Shown piece after piece: positions 52,122 to 59,713 of a stretch of 64,000 nucleotides of DNA. The stretch spans positions 1 to 64,000 of the forward strand of contig CAMBOI010000013.1 in assembly GCA_945869265.1 (NCBI GenBank), in the 5' to 3' direction. Position 1 is the first letter of the stretch. Every line of letters begins with the position of its first letter. The stretch comes from an uncultured Prevotella sp. Its GTDB lineage: Bacteria > Bacteroidota > Bacteroidia > Bacteroidales > Bacteroidaceae. Both the position numbers and the translations under genes were made by a program. The notes under the pieces are model-generated. The model made no database searches, was not told the origin of the DNA, and saw only the letters and a list, made by a program, of their open reading frames with translations.

Positions 52122-53511
52122 AAGTCAGTGTGCCGTTGAGTATCAGCAGTTCATATCCGAACTTATACCCCCATACCGTTTGTGTGAGACTGTCGATGGC
52201 ATAGCAGATAATTGGCGAGGCAATGGCGATATATGGCACTGCCTTGTCCATCGGACGTACTCGTGGGCACAATATGGCAAAGGCGAACAGGCCTAACAAT
52301 GGTCCATAGGTATATGAGCATATTATGTAGATAGCATCGATCACACTTGTGGAGTTGACTACTTTGAAGAGGAGAATGAACACGACGAACAGTGTGCATA
52401 GCAGAATATGAGTTCTGCGGCGAATCTTCTCGTCGTCGGCTTTTTCTATGATGTCCACGCAGAAGCATGTGGTGAGGGCAGTAAGGGCAGAGTCGGCACT
52501 GCTGAATGATGCCGCCACAATACCAATGGTGAACAATATGACCACAGTTTCGCCCATATATCCAGATGCCGCGAACATTGGGAGGAGTGAGTCGCCAGAT
52601 GAGGGGAGGGGAATGCCTGTCTTTGTGGCAAGTAGCACAAGCAATATACCAAGCCCCAAAAAGAGGGCGTTGGCGGGAACGAATGCAAATCCGTAGGTGC
52701 ACATGTCCTTCTGAGCTTCACGAAGTGACTTGCAGGTGAGATTCTTTTGCATCATGTCCTGGTCGAGTCCTGTCATTACAATCACTATGAATATTCCGCT
52801 TAAGAACTGTTTCCAGAAATATTGTGTTGACTTGGGAGCGTCGAACACGAAAATGCGACTCATGCTGTTGTCTTTTATTGCATGACATGCTTCTGAGATG
52901 TTCATGTCGAGAGATGAGGCAACATTTACAATAATCAAGATTAAAGCACTAAAAAGGCATGTGGTTTGGAAGGTATCTGTCCATACGAGTGTTTTTATGC
53001 CTCCTTTTCTGGTGTATAGCCATATCAGTGCCACCATTATTGCCACGGTAATCTCAAATGGGATACCGATATTAACAAACACATAATCTTGTAGAATGAC
53101 GCATACAATATAAAATCTCACTGAGGCACCAATAATCTTTGACAACAGGAAATACCATGCTCCGGTCTTGTATGACCTTCTCCCCAAACGCTTGCCGAGA
53201 TAGGAGTATATTGTTGTCAAGTTGTTGCGGTAATATATGGGCAGTAATATGAAGGCTATGGCAAAATAGCCGAAGATGAATCCGATGCATGTCTGCATAT
53301 AGGTCATATCCATTTTCATCACCATGCCGGGTACTGACACAAACGTTATGCCCGATATCGAGGCTCCCACCATACCGAATGCCACCATATACCAAGGTGA
53401 TTTTCTGTTGCCGCGGAAGAATGTCTCGTTGTTTGTCTTCCGTCCTGTCATAATGCGGCTAAACAGATATAATGCCGCAAAATACACTAATATAGTTAAT
53501 ACTATCGTCAT
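52063..53511 (-). CDS. Sodium:solute symporter (SSS family)
   Basis: A 482-residue polytopic inner-membrane symporter. SSS features include FFRGNRKSPWYMVAFGMVGA near residue 32, SISGITFVSVPG, the Na+-site region GIVAASFSSADSALTALTT near 340, and about 13 hydrophobic helices. Substrate unknown (sugars, sialic acid, proline and others occur). The C-terminal 20 codons overlap the end of the converging AraC-type regulator gene. Adjacent placement suggests, without proving, that the regulator responds to or controls its uptake. Confidence 0.9.
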   Translation of the reverse strand: MTIVLTILVYFAALYLFSRIMTGRKTNNETFFRGNRKSPWYMVAFGMVGASISGITFVSVPGMVMKMDMTYMQTCIGFIFGYFAIAFILLPIYYRNNLTTIYSYLGKRLGRRSYKTGAWYFLLSKIIGASVRFYIVCVILQDYVFVNIGIPFEITVAIMVALIWLYTRKGGIKTLVWTDTFQTTCLFSALILIIVNVASSLDMNISEACHAIKDNSMSRIFVFDAPKSTQYFWKQFLSGIFIVIVMTGLDQDMMQKNLTCKSLREAQKDMCTYGFAFVPANALFLGLGILLVLLATKTGIPLPSSGDSLLPMFAASGYMGETVVILFTIGIVAASFSSADSALTALTTCFCVDIIEKADDEKIRRRTHILLCTLFVVFILLFKVVNSTSVIDAIYIICSYTYGPLLGLFAFAILCPRVRPMDKAVPYIAIASPIICYAIDSLTQTVWGYKFGYELLILNGTLTFTGLLGSRYIQKAACQTPS

Positions 53512-53526
53512 ATATTTTTTAATTTC

Positions 53527-56500
53527 TTAATTTCGTTCTCGAAGAGATATCTTTTCAAGAACGACAATAGCCTCTTCCACGCTTTTCACGTCGTTGATTA
53601 CAATGCTTCGCTTTCCGTTGTTTTCGCGAATATTGCATCTTCTCGGGTTTGTCGAAATATAGTTGAGTATGGAGTCGAAAGCCTGGCTTTGATAGTAAGG
53701 ACTATTGGGATTGCTGACGAGGAACATTGTCATGCGTCCCATCTTCAGCATCAGTCTCTCGCAACCAAGTTGTTTTGCCTTGCGTCTCAGTGGCACAACA
53801 TTCATTAGTTCGTCTGCCACCTTGGGTATCTCGCCAAATCGGTCGATGAGTCGCTGCCTGTAGCTTTTCAGTTCGTCGTCACTCTTCAGATTGTCCAATT
53901 CCCTGTAGAGTAGCATCCTCTCACTGTCGGTAGGTACCCATTGGTCAGGGAAGTACATCTCTATGTCGCTTTCCAGCGAACAGTCGTCAACGAAATCGCT
54001 GCCGTCCATTTCTCCACTTTTGATTTCTTCCTTGTATATTTCGCTAAACTCGTCGTTTTTGAGTTCGGATACGGCTTGAGAGAGTATCTTTTGATATGTC
54101 TCGTAGCCAAGGTCAGCAATAAATCCACTTTGCTCGGCACCCAACATATTGCCGGCACCACGGATGTCGAGATCCTGCATGGCAATATTTATACCGCTAC
54201 CGAGGTCGCTGAAATTCTCCAAAGCCTCAAGTCGGCGGCGTGATTCCTGGTTGAGGGCTGACAGGGGAGGGGCTAAAAGATAGCAGAATGCCTTGCGGTT
54301 GCCTCGTCCCACTCGTCCGCGCATCTGATGCAGGTCGCTTAGGCCGAAGTATTGCGCACTGTTGATGATAATGGTGTTGGCATTGGGTATGTCAATACCG
54401 TTCTCCACAATGGTTGTGGATATGAGCACGTCGTAGTCGTAATTGGCAAAGTCGAGGATGATGTGCTCTAGATCTTCGGGCTTCATCTGACCATGACCGA
54501 TGGCAATACGCACGTCGGGGATGTATTTCTGTATAGTGTCCTTTAGGCGTTGCAGGTCGCTTATGCGATTGTTGACGATATACACCTGTCCGTTGCGGCT
54601 CATCTCGAAGTTGACAGCATCTACAATTATCTCAGGACTGAACGTGTGAATCTCTGTCTGTATAGGATAGCGGTTAGGTGGAGGTGTCTGTATCACACTC
54701 AAGTCGCGCGCACCTACTAATGAGAACTGCAGTGTGCGTGGGATTGGGGTGGCCGACATCGTGAGTGTATCCACATTCACCTTCATCTGGCGGAGTTTCT
54801 CCTTGGTGCTCACTCCAAATTTTTGCTCTTCGTCGATAATAAGCAGGCCTAAGTCCTTAAACTTCACCTGCTTGCTTATCAGTTTGTGCGTACCAATCAA
54901 TATGTCTATCTTTCCCTCTGCCAGGTCGTTCAGCAGTTGCTTTGTCTGCTTGCCACTTCGTGCCCTCGTGAGATAATCCACCCTAACGGGGAAATCCTTC
55001 AGTCGCTTGCTGAACGTCTGGTAATGCTGGTAGGCGAGAACGGTTGTCGGCACAAGCACTGCCACCTGCTTTGAGTCGGTGGCAGCCTTGAATGCAGCTC
55101 TCACCGCCACCTCGGTCTTGCCGAATCCCACGTCGCCGCATACAAGCCTATCCATAGGGCGGGCTTTCTCCATGTCGGCCTTAACGTCGTTGGTAGCCTT
55201 CAGCTGGTCGGGGGTGTCCTCGTATAGGAAACTGGCTTCGAGTTCGTGCTGCAGATAGGAGTCATGACTGAAGGCGAAGCCCCTTTCCTTGCGTCGCTTG
55301 GCATACAATAATATAAGGTCGCGCGCGATGTCCTTTATCTTCGACTTCGTACGTTCCTTCATCCTTTCCCATTGACCGGTGCCGAGGGTTGACATCCTTG
55401 GGGGTTCGCCATTGTCCTGTGCCTTGTACTTGGATACCTTGTATAACGAATGTATCGACACGTAGATGGCATCACCACGTTGATAGGTTATCTTTATCAT
55501 TTCCTGATAACCGTCACCTTGCGGCATGCGCACAAGTCCGCCAAACTTGCCTATTCCGTGGTCGATATGCACTACATAGTCGCCTATCTCAAATTGACTT
55601 ATCTCCTTTAGGGTGAGTGCCACCTTGCCGCTTCGCGCTTTTTCGGAGCGGAGGTTGTATTTGTGGAATCGGTCGAATATCTGATGGTCGGTGAAGAAGC
55701 ATGCCTTAAGCATATTGTCAACAAAACCTTCGTGCAAGGTTTTGTCAACGAAAACAAAGCCATCCACGGCTCCCCCACCCCCCAGGGGGGGGATTTCCAG
55801 AATGGATTCCTCTGCGCATCCAGTCCCCCCTCCGGGGGGTGGGGGGGCTTCCAATATCTCCTTCAATCTCTCCTGCTGTTTCCTGCTGTCTGCAAGGATA
55901 TACACCTTATAACCCATCAGCTGATAATCCTCAATCGACTTCTTCAGCAGGTCGAAGTTCTTGTGAAACAGTGGTTGGGGCTTGATGTCGAATCTTATTG
56001 TGGTATCAGCATGGCGAGTGGGTTTATGACCAATCTCTATCATGCGGAAATCAAGGGCATCGCGCATGAATGTGCTGCCGCTCACTAATTGAGTCTCGCT
56101 TCTCATGCGTTTCATGATTTCCTGCTGCTCCACCTCAGTGGCACCCGCAGTCTGTTCTGTGAGTGCCTGTTGCGAGAATCCCTCATCGTACACCTTATTA
56201 ATAGTATCACATACGTAGGTGAAGTCTTTCATGCATAGCATAGTGTCTTTGGGCAGAAATTGCAGTATAGGGATCCTGTCCTCTGCACTTTGCGACAGTT
56301 CGGGCACGATGGTCACACTGTCACATTTATCCTTGGATAGCTGGTTTTCCACCTCAAACGTGCGTATCGTGTCTATCTCGTCGCCGAAGAAGTCAATTCG
56401 GAATGGATATTCGCTACTGAACGAATATACGTCAAGAATACTGCCACGACGGGCAAACTGACCAGGTTCATATACGTAGTCAACCTCAGAGAATCCAAAG

Positions 56501-57024
56501 TCCCTCAATGTTGAGGCTATTTCTTCCATCGGTTTCTCCTCGTCCTTGGCTAATGTCAACATTCGGTTGTCCATGCTTTTCTGCGACACCACCAACTCTG
56601 CCAATGCCTCAGGATAAGATACGATGAAGAGCGAATTACCATGCCCACCATCACTATCTTTCTTGTTTTTTAATTTTTCATTCTTAATTTCACACAGAGC
56701 TTCCGTGCGCAGTATCTCGCTTGCCGCATCTTTCTGACCGTATTTCACTGCCCTGCGATAAGAAGACGGGAAGAACAGCACTCGCTTGTCGCCTAATATC
56801 TGAGTGAGGTCGTGATACAGATAACCAGCCTCATCCGCATCCTGCATAATAAAGAGGATTCTTGCATTGCATTTGGTGGTCAAACTGCCGAAGAGCATTG
56901 CGGAAGAAGACGCAAGAAGACTGTCGAGAAAGATGTTTCTCGACTTTTTATCGCCCATCACTTTTGCAAGTGCAGCCACCTGTGGCATGTGGGCATATAA
57001 TTGACTTAATTCCTGAATATTCAT
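53527..57024 (-). CDS. mfd: Transcription-repair coupling factor Mfd
   Basis: A 1165-residue DNA translocase removing RNA polymerase stalled at lesions. I use ATG 57024 (MNIQELSQ), which follows the -7 box at 57046-57053. UvrB-like N-terminal modules (VYEPGQFARRGSILDVYSF) are followed by the RNAP-interacting domain (GDYVVHIDHGIGKFGGL). The helicase core has Walker A VCGDVGFGKTEVAVRAAF, DEEQ box IIDEEQKFGV, TMSATPIPRTL and the TRG-type QMRGRVGRGNRKAFCYLL. Two insertions are notable: about residues 390-420 (APPPPGGG to PPLGGGGAVDG), from a GC-rich inverted repeat, and about 108-120 (IKNEKLKNKKD), from an AT-rich repeat. The frame stays open. Confidence 0.95.
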   Translation of the reverse strand: MNIQELSQLYAHMPQVAALAKVMGDKKSRNIFLDSLLASSSAMLFGSLTTKCNARILFIMQDADEAGYLYHDLTQILGDKRVLFFPSSYRRAVKYGQKDAASEILRTEALCEIKNEKLKNKKDSDGGHGNSLFIVSYPEALAELVVSQKSMDNRMLTLAKDEEKPMEEIASTLRDFGFSEVDYVYEPGQFARRGSILDVYSFSSEYPFRIDFFGDEIDTIRTFEVENQLSKDKCDSVTIVPELSQSAEDRIPILQFLPKDTMLCMKDFTYVCDTINKVYDEGFSQQALTEQTAGATEVEQQEIMKRMRSETQLVSGSTFMRDALDFRMIEIGHKPTRHADTTIRFDIKPQPLFHKNFDLLKKSIEDYQLMGYKVYILADSRKQQERLKEILEAPPPPGGGTGCAEESILEIPPLGGGGAVDGFVFVDKTLHEGFVDNMLKACFFTDHQIFDRFHKYNLRSEKARSGKVALTLKEISQFEIGDYVVHIDHGIGKFGGLVRMPQGDGYQEMIKITYQRGDAIYVSIHSLYKVSKYKAQDNGEPPRMSTLGTGQWERMKERTKSKIKDIARDLILLYAKRRKERGFAFSHDSYLQHELEASFLYEDTPDQLKATNDVKADMEKARPMDRLVCGDVGFGKTEVAVRAAFKAATDSKQVAVLVPTTVLAYQHYQTFSKRLKDFPVRVDYLTRARSGKQTKQLLNDLAEGKIDILIGTHKLISKQVKFKDLGLLIIDEEQKFGVSTKEKLRQMKVNVDTLTMSATPIPRTLQFSLVGARDLSVIQTPPPNRYPIQTEIHTFSPEIIVDAVNFEMSRNGQVYIVNNRISDLQRLKDTIQKYIPDVRIAIGHGQMKPEDLEHIILDFANYDYDVLISTTIVENGIDIPNANTIIINSAQYFGLSDLHQMRGRVGRGNRKAFCYLLAPPLSALNQESRRRLEALENFSDLGSGINIAMQDLDIRGAGNMLGAEQSGFIADLGYETYQKILSQAVSELKNDEFSEIYKEEIKSGEMDGSDFVDDCSLESDIEMYFPDQWVPTDSERMLLYRELDNLKSDDELKSYRQRLIDRFGEIPKVADELMNVVPLRRKAKQLGCERLMLKMGRMTMFLVSNPNSPYYQSQAFDSILNYISTNPRRCNIRENNGKRSIVINDVKSVEEAIVVLEKISLRERN
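55769..55850. repeat. GC-rich inverted repeat inserted in mfd
   Basis: An 82-nt element. Left arm 55769-55793 and right arm 55822-55850 are imperfect inverted copies of each other, and each arm is itself palindromic (runs of C then runs of G). It is translated in frame as a Pro/Gly-rich loop of about 31 residues. Confidence 0.8.
56667..56692. repeat. AT-rich simple repeat inside mfd
   Basis: On the coding strand this reads about GAAATTAAGAATG then AAAAATTAAAAAA. It encodes IKNEKLKN and looks like the AT-rich heptamer arrays found between genes. Confidence 0.6.
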
Positions 57025-57045
57025 CAATTCATGTGTTACAGGGTG

Positions 57046-57053
57046 CAAAATTA
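57046..57053 (-). promoter_or_regulatory. -7 box of mfd
   Basis: TAATTTTG on the minus strand, 22 nt before ATG 57024. A TTTTTTG lies about 22 nt further upstream. Confidence 0.6.
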
Positions 57054-57094
57054 CAAATAATATGTAAGAAAATGGCAAAAAAGACTGAAATTAT

Positions 57095-57125
57095 TTTGTT
57101 CTTTCTTGATTTTGCATTACCTTTG
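57095..57125 (+). promoter_or_regulatory. Promoter of the GT2 gene
   Basis: TTTG at 57095-57098, a 19-nt spacer, then TACCTTTG at 57118-57125, 34 nt before ATG 57159. Divergent from the mfd promoter. Confidence 0.85.
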
Positions 57126-57158
57126 CCGATAAAATTCACAAATATAGTCCTATTTAGT

Positions 57159-57905
57159 ATGACAACAAGTGACAGCATAGTAATTATTCCTACTTATAAT
57201 GAGAAGGAAAACATCGAGAAGATCATCCGTGCTATTAATGCACTCGACAAGCAGTTTCACATCCTCGTGATCGACGACGGCTCGCCCGATGGTACGGCGG
57301 CTATCGTCAAGAGACTTATGCAGGAGGAATTTGCCGGTGGACTTTTTCTGTTGGAGCGCCCCGGCAAGTTGGGACTTGGCACTGCCTATATCCTTGGATT
57401 CAAATGGGCATTGCAGCATGACTACGAATATATCTTTGAGATGGATGCCGACTTCAGTCATGACCCCGCCGACCTTCCCCGCCTTTATGCAGCTTGCCAC
57501 GACGAAGGCTACGACCTTGCCATCGGTTCGCGCTATGTGTCGGGAGTGAATGTGGTCAACTGGCCTATGGGACGTGTCCTCATGAGCTACTTTGCAAGTA
57601 AGTATGTGCGCTTTGTCACGGGATTTAAGGTGCACGACACCACTGCGGGCTTTAAGTGTTATCGTCGTCGTGTGCTACAAACTATAGAACTCGACAAGAT
57701 ACGTTTCCGTGGTTATGCCTTCCAGATTGAAATGAAGTTTACTGCTTATAAGATAGGATTCCGCATTAAGGAGGTGCCAGTAATTTTTGTCAACCGTCGT
57801 GAGGGCGTTAGTAAGATGAGCGGCGGTATCTTCGGCGAGGCTTTCTTAGGCGTTATGCGCCTTAGATGGGATGGATGGACACGTCGTTACCCTAAGATTG
57901 TGTAA
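57159..57905 (+). CDS. GT2 polyprenol-monophosphomannose-synthase-like glycosyltransferase
   Basis: A 248-residue enzyme transferring a sugar from a nucleotide donor to a polyprenyl phosphate, like dolichyl-phosphate mannose synthase. The GT-A fold shows IIPTYNEKENIEKII, VIDDGSPDGTA, GLGTAYILGFKWAL, DxD-type EMDADFSHDPADLP, and the C-terminal RGYAFQIEMKF and PVIFVNRREGVSKMSGG. There are no C-terminal TM helices, so it is the soluble or peripheral form. The start is set by the promoter; a long upstream open extension is antisense to mfd. Donor sugar unproven. Confidence 0.92.
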   Translation: MTTSDSIVIIPTYNEKENIEKIIRAINALDKQFHILVIDDGSPDGTAAIVKRLMQEEFAGGLFLLERPGKLGLGTAYILGFKWALQHDYEYIFEMDADFSHDPADLPRLYAACHDEGYDLAIGSRYVSGVNVVNWPMGRVLMSYFASKYVRFVTGFKVHDTTAGFKCYRRRVLQTIELDKIRFRGYAFQIEMKFTAYKIGFRIKEVPVIFVNRREGVSKMSGGIFGEAFLGVMRLRWDGWTRRYPKIV

Positions 57906-57914
57906 TGGTTTTGT

Positions 57915-57941
57915 AACCTGAATTGACCTATTTCGGGTTTT
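57915..57941 (+). terminator. Weak terminator after the GT2 gene
   Basis: AACCTGAA pairs with TTCGGGTT (8 bp, one wobble), followed by TTTGCC only. Confidence 0.45.
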
Positions 57942-58004
57942 GCCGTTCTTTGTTGACCAATGTCAAAAATACGACTGTGTACGCAAACAAATCGACAAAA
58001 AGCA

Positions 58005-58034
58005 TTGTCAGTTGCAAAAATAGTAGTAATTTTG
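58005..58034 (+). promoter_or_regulatory. Promoter of the small secreted protein gene
   Basis: TTG at 58005-58007, a 19-nt spacer, then TAATTTTG at 58027-58034. The leader to ATG 58150 is about 110 nt, long for this window, with nothing recognisable in it. Confidence 0.65.
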
Positions 58035-58149
58035 CACCGTCAAAAGGACAAAAGAACAACAAAGTTCTGGACGACAAGACACATAGTTATTAGAGATTTT
58101 AAAGATTGTATTTAGGTAAAAAGATTAAAGTAAAAGAAAGGGTAACATT

Positions 58150-58515
58150 ATGAAAAAGATGATTTTGACAGTTATGGCAGTGCTTTGCATGACCACAACA
58201 TTTGCAAAAGACGAGAACGCAAACGCAACAAGCGCAATGAGCGCATTCGACATGAGCGTGAACATGAACAAGCTGAGCGAGGCTCTTAACCTTACAGCCG
58301 ACCAGCTCGAGAGTGTATCTGATGTACATCACACTTTCTGCGGCGAGATGATGGTTGCTGCTCAGGCTAGTGATGAGGACCGCAAGGAACTCATGGAAAA
58401 GGCTATCAAGAAGGACCTTAAGTACATGAACTACATCCTCAACAAGGATCAGTATCACAAGTACCTTCTCGTGCTCAACGCCACATTCAACAACCGTGGC
58501 TTGAACCTCAAATAA
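58150..58515 (+). CDS. Small secreted helical protein of unknown function
   Basis: A 121-residue protein with signal peptide (MILTVMAVLCMTTTFAK). The mature part is predicted mostly helical and has a Spy-like phrase (LSEALNLTADQLESVSDVHH) and a single Cys in HHTFCGEMM. The layout resembles small periplasmic stress or chaperone-like proteins, but I do not recognise a named family. Strong promoter and strong terminator suggest good expression. The N-terminal helical part of the Arg-rich protein at 43619 shows a similar LNLTDEQYDACYEIN phrase, so they may be distant relatives. Confidence 0.75.
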   Translation: MKKMILTVMAVLCMTTTFAKDENANATSAMSAFDMSVNMNKLSEALNLTADQLESVSDVHHTFCGEMMVAAQASDEDRKELMEKAIKKDLKYMNYILNKDQYHKYLLVLNATFNNRGLNLK

Positions 58516-58547
58516 AAGAACATTTTTGGGTAATAGTTAATAAATTT

Positions 58548-58588
58548 AAAGAGAGTGACGAAGTCAAATGTTCGCCACTCTCTTTTTT
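58548..58588. terminator. Terminator between the small secreted protein gene and mrp
   Basis: AAAGAGAGTG pairs with CACTCTCTTT, extended by CGAA/TTCG. It is followed by T6 on the plus strand, and by T-rich sequence on the minus strand. Confidence 0.92.
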
Positions 58589-58611
58589 CGTTTATTCTTA
58601 GTGATAAAATA

Positions 58612-59712
58612 TTATTTCTTCACCTTTACAATCTTTGTCGGTTCCTGTTCCTTGTTACGACGGTTGACAACTGTGACTACTGCTTGGGCAAGATTGATGA
58701 ATGCCTGACCAGTGGCAGTGTCGATATGACAAGCTGCGGGTTCGCCTTCATCACCGCTTTCGCAGATGCTCTGTACCAGAGGAATCTGGGCGAGCAGAGG
58801 TGTCTGCATCTCCTCGGCAAGTCGCTTACAGCCTTCCTTTCCAAAGATGTAATACTTGTTCTCGGGCAGTTCGGCTGGAGTAAACCATGCCATATTCTCT
58901 ACAAGTCCGAGGATGGGCACGTTTACTTTCTTGTTGCGATACATGTCGATACCCTTGCGTGCATCTGCCAATGCCACATTCTGAGGAGTACTTACGATTA
59001 CAGCTCCCGTGATGGCAAGTGTCTGAAGCAGAGTGAGATGTATGTCGCTTGTGCCTGGAGGAGTGTCGAGGATGAAGTAGTCGAGCTCTCCCCAGTCGGC
59101 ATCAGCTATCAATTGTTTGAGTGCGTTGGATGCCATACCTCCGCGCCACAATGTGGCAGTCTCGGGATTTACGAAGAAACCGATACTCAGCAGTTTCACT
59201 CCGTATTTCTCGATAGGTTCTATAAGCTGTCTGCCGTCTTTCTCCACGGCGTAAGGACGTGCGTCCTCCACATGGAACATCTTTGGCATAGAGGGCCCGA
59301 AGATATCTGCATCAAGCAGTCCCACCTTATATCCAAGGCGTGCAAGTGATATGGCAAGATTGGCAGCCACCGTACTTTTGCCCACACCGCCCTTGCCAGA
59401 ACTGACTGCAATGATGTTCTTCACGTCAGGTAGCAGTTTGCCAACCTCAGGGCGAGGTTTCGACTTGAATTCTGTCTCAATCTCCACCTCTACATCCTTG
59501 GATACATGATAGTGGATGGCAGCCTCAGCAGCTTTGAGGGTGGATTTAAGGAAAGGGTCGGTGTCGCGAGGAAACTGCAACACCACCTTCACCTTCATGC
59601 CGTTGATACTTGGAGTGTCGGCCACCATGCCGCTCTCCACGAGATTTTTCTTTGTTCCAGGATACGTCACCGTGGCGAGCGCATCAAGAATCAACTTCGG
59701 ATATAATGTCAT
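58612..59712 (-). CDS. mrp: Mrp/NBP35-family Fe-S carrier ATPase
   Basis: A 366-residue cytosolic P-loop protein that carries or helps insert Fe-S clusters. An N-terminal DUF59/FeS-assembly domain (residues 1-90, ILDALATVTYPGTKKNLVES) is followed by the ATPase: deviant Walker A SSGKGGVGKSTVAANLA, DADIFGPSMPKMF, DTPPGTSDIHLTL. The usual CxxC pair for cluster binding is not evident in VENMAWFTPAELPENKYYIF, where many homologues have CxxC or similar; this is worth noting. It begins 1 nt after htpG and is probably cotranscribed. Confidence 0.92.
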   Translation of the reverse strand: MTLYPKLILDALATVTYPGTKKNLVESGMVADTPSINGMKVKVVLQFPRDTDPFLKSTLKAAEAAIHYHVSKDVEVEIETEFKSKPRPEVGKLLPDVKNIIAVSSGKGGVGKSTVAANLAISLARLGYKVGLLDADIFGPSMPKMFHVEDARPYAVEKDGRQLIEPIEKYGVKLLSIGFFVNPETATLWRGGMASNALKQLIADADWGELDYFILDTPPGTSDIHLTLLQTLAITGAVIVSTPQNVALADARKGIDMYRNKKVNVPILGLVENMAWFTPAELPENKYYIFGKEGCKRLAEEMQTPLLAQIPLVQSICESGDEGEPAACHIDTATGQAFINLAQAVVTVVNRRNKEQEPTKIVKVKK

Positions 59713-59713
59713 A

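Noticed and set aside
55691..55912. Plus-strand proline-rich frame across the mfd inverted repeat
   Set aside because: It is an antisense reading of the C/G runs, whereas the Mfd frame is continuous across the element.
56862..57158. N-terminal extension of the GT2 protein by 99 codons
   Set aside because: It would be antisense to the start of mfd and upstream of the TACCTTTG promoter box; ATG 57159 gives a normal-length enzyme.
58555..59349. 264-codon plus-strand open frame overlapping mrp
   Set aside because: It starts inside the terminator hairpin and is antisense to the clear Mrp motifs.
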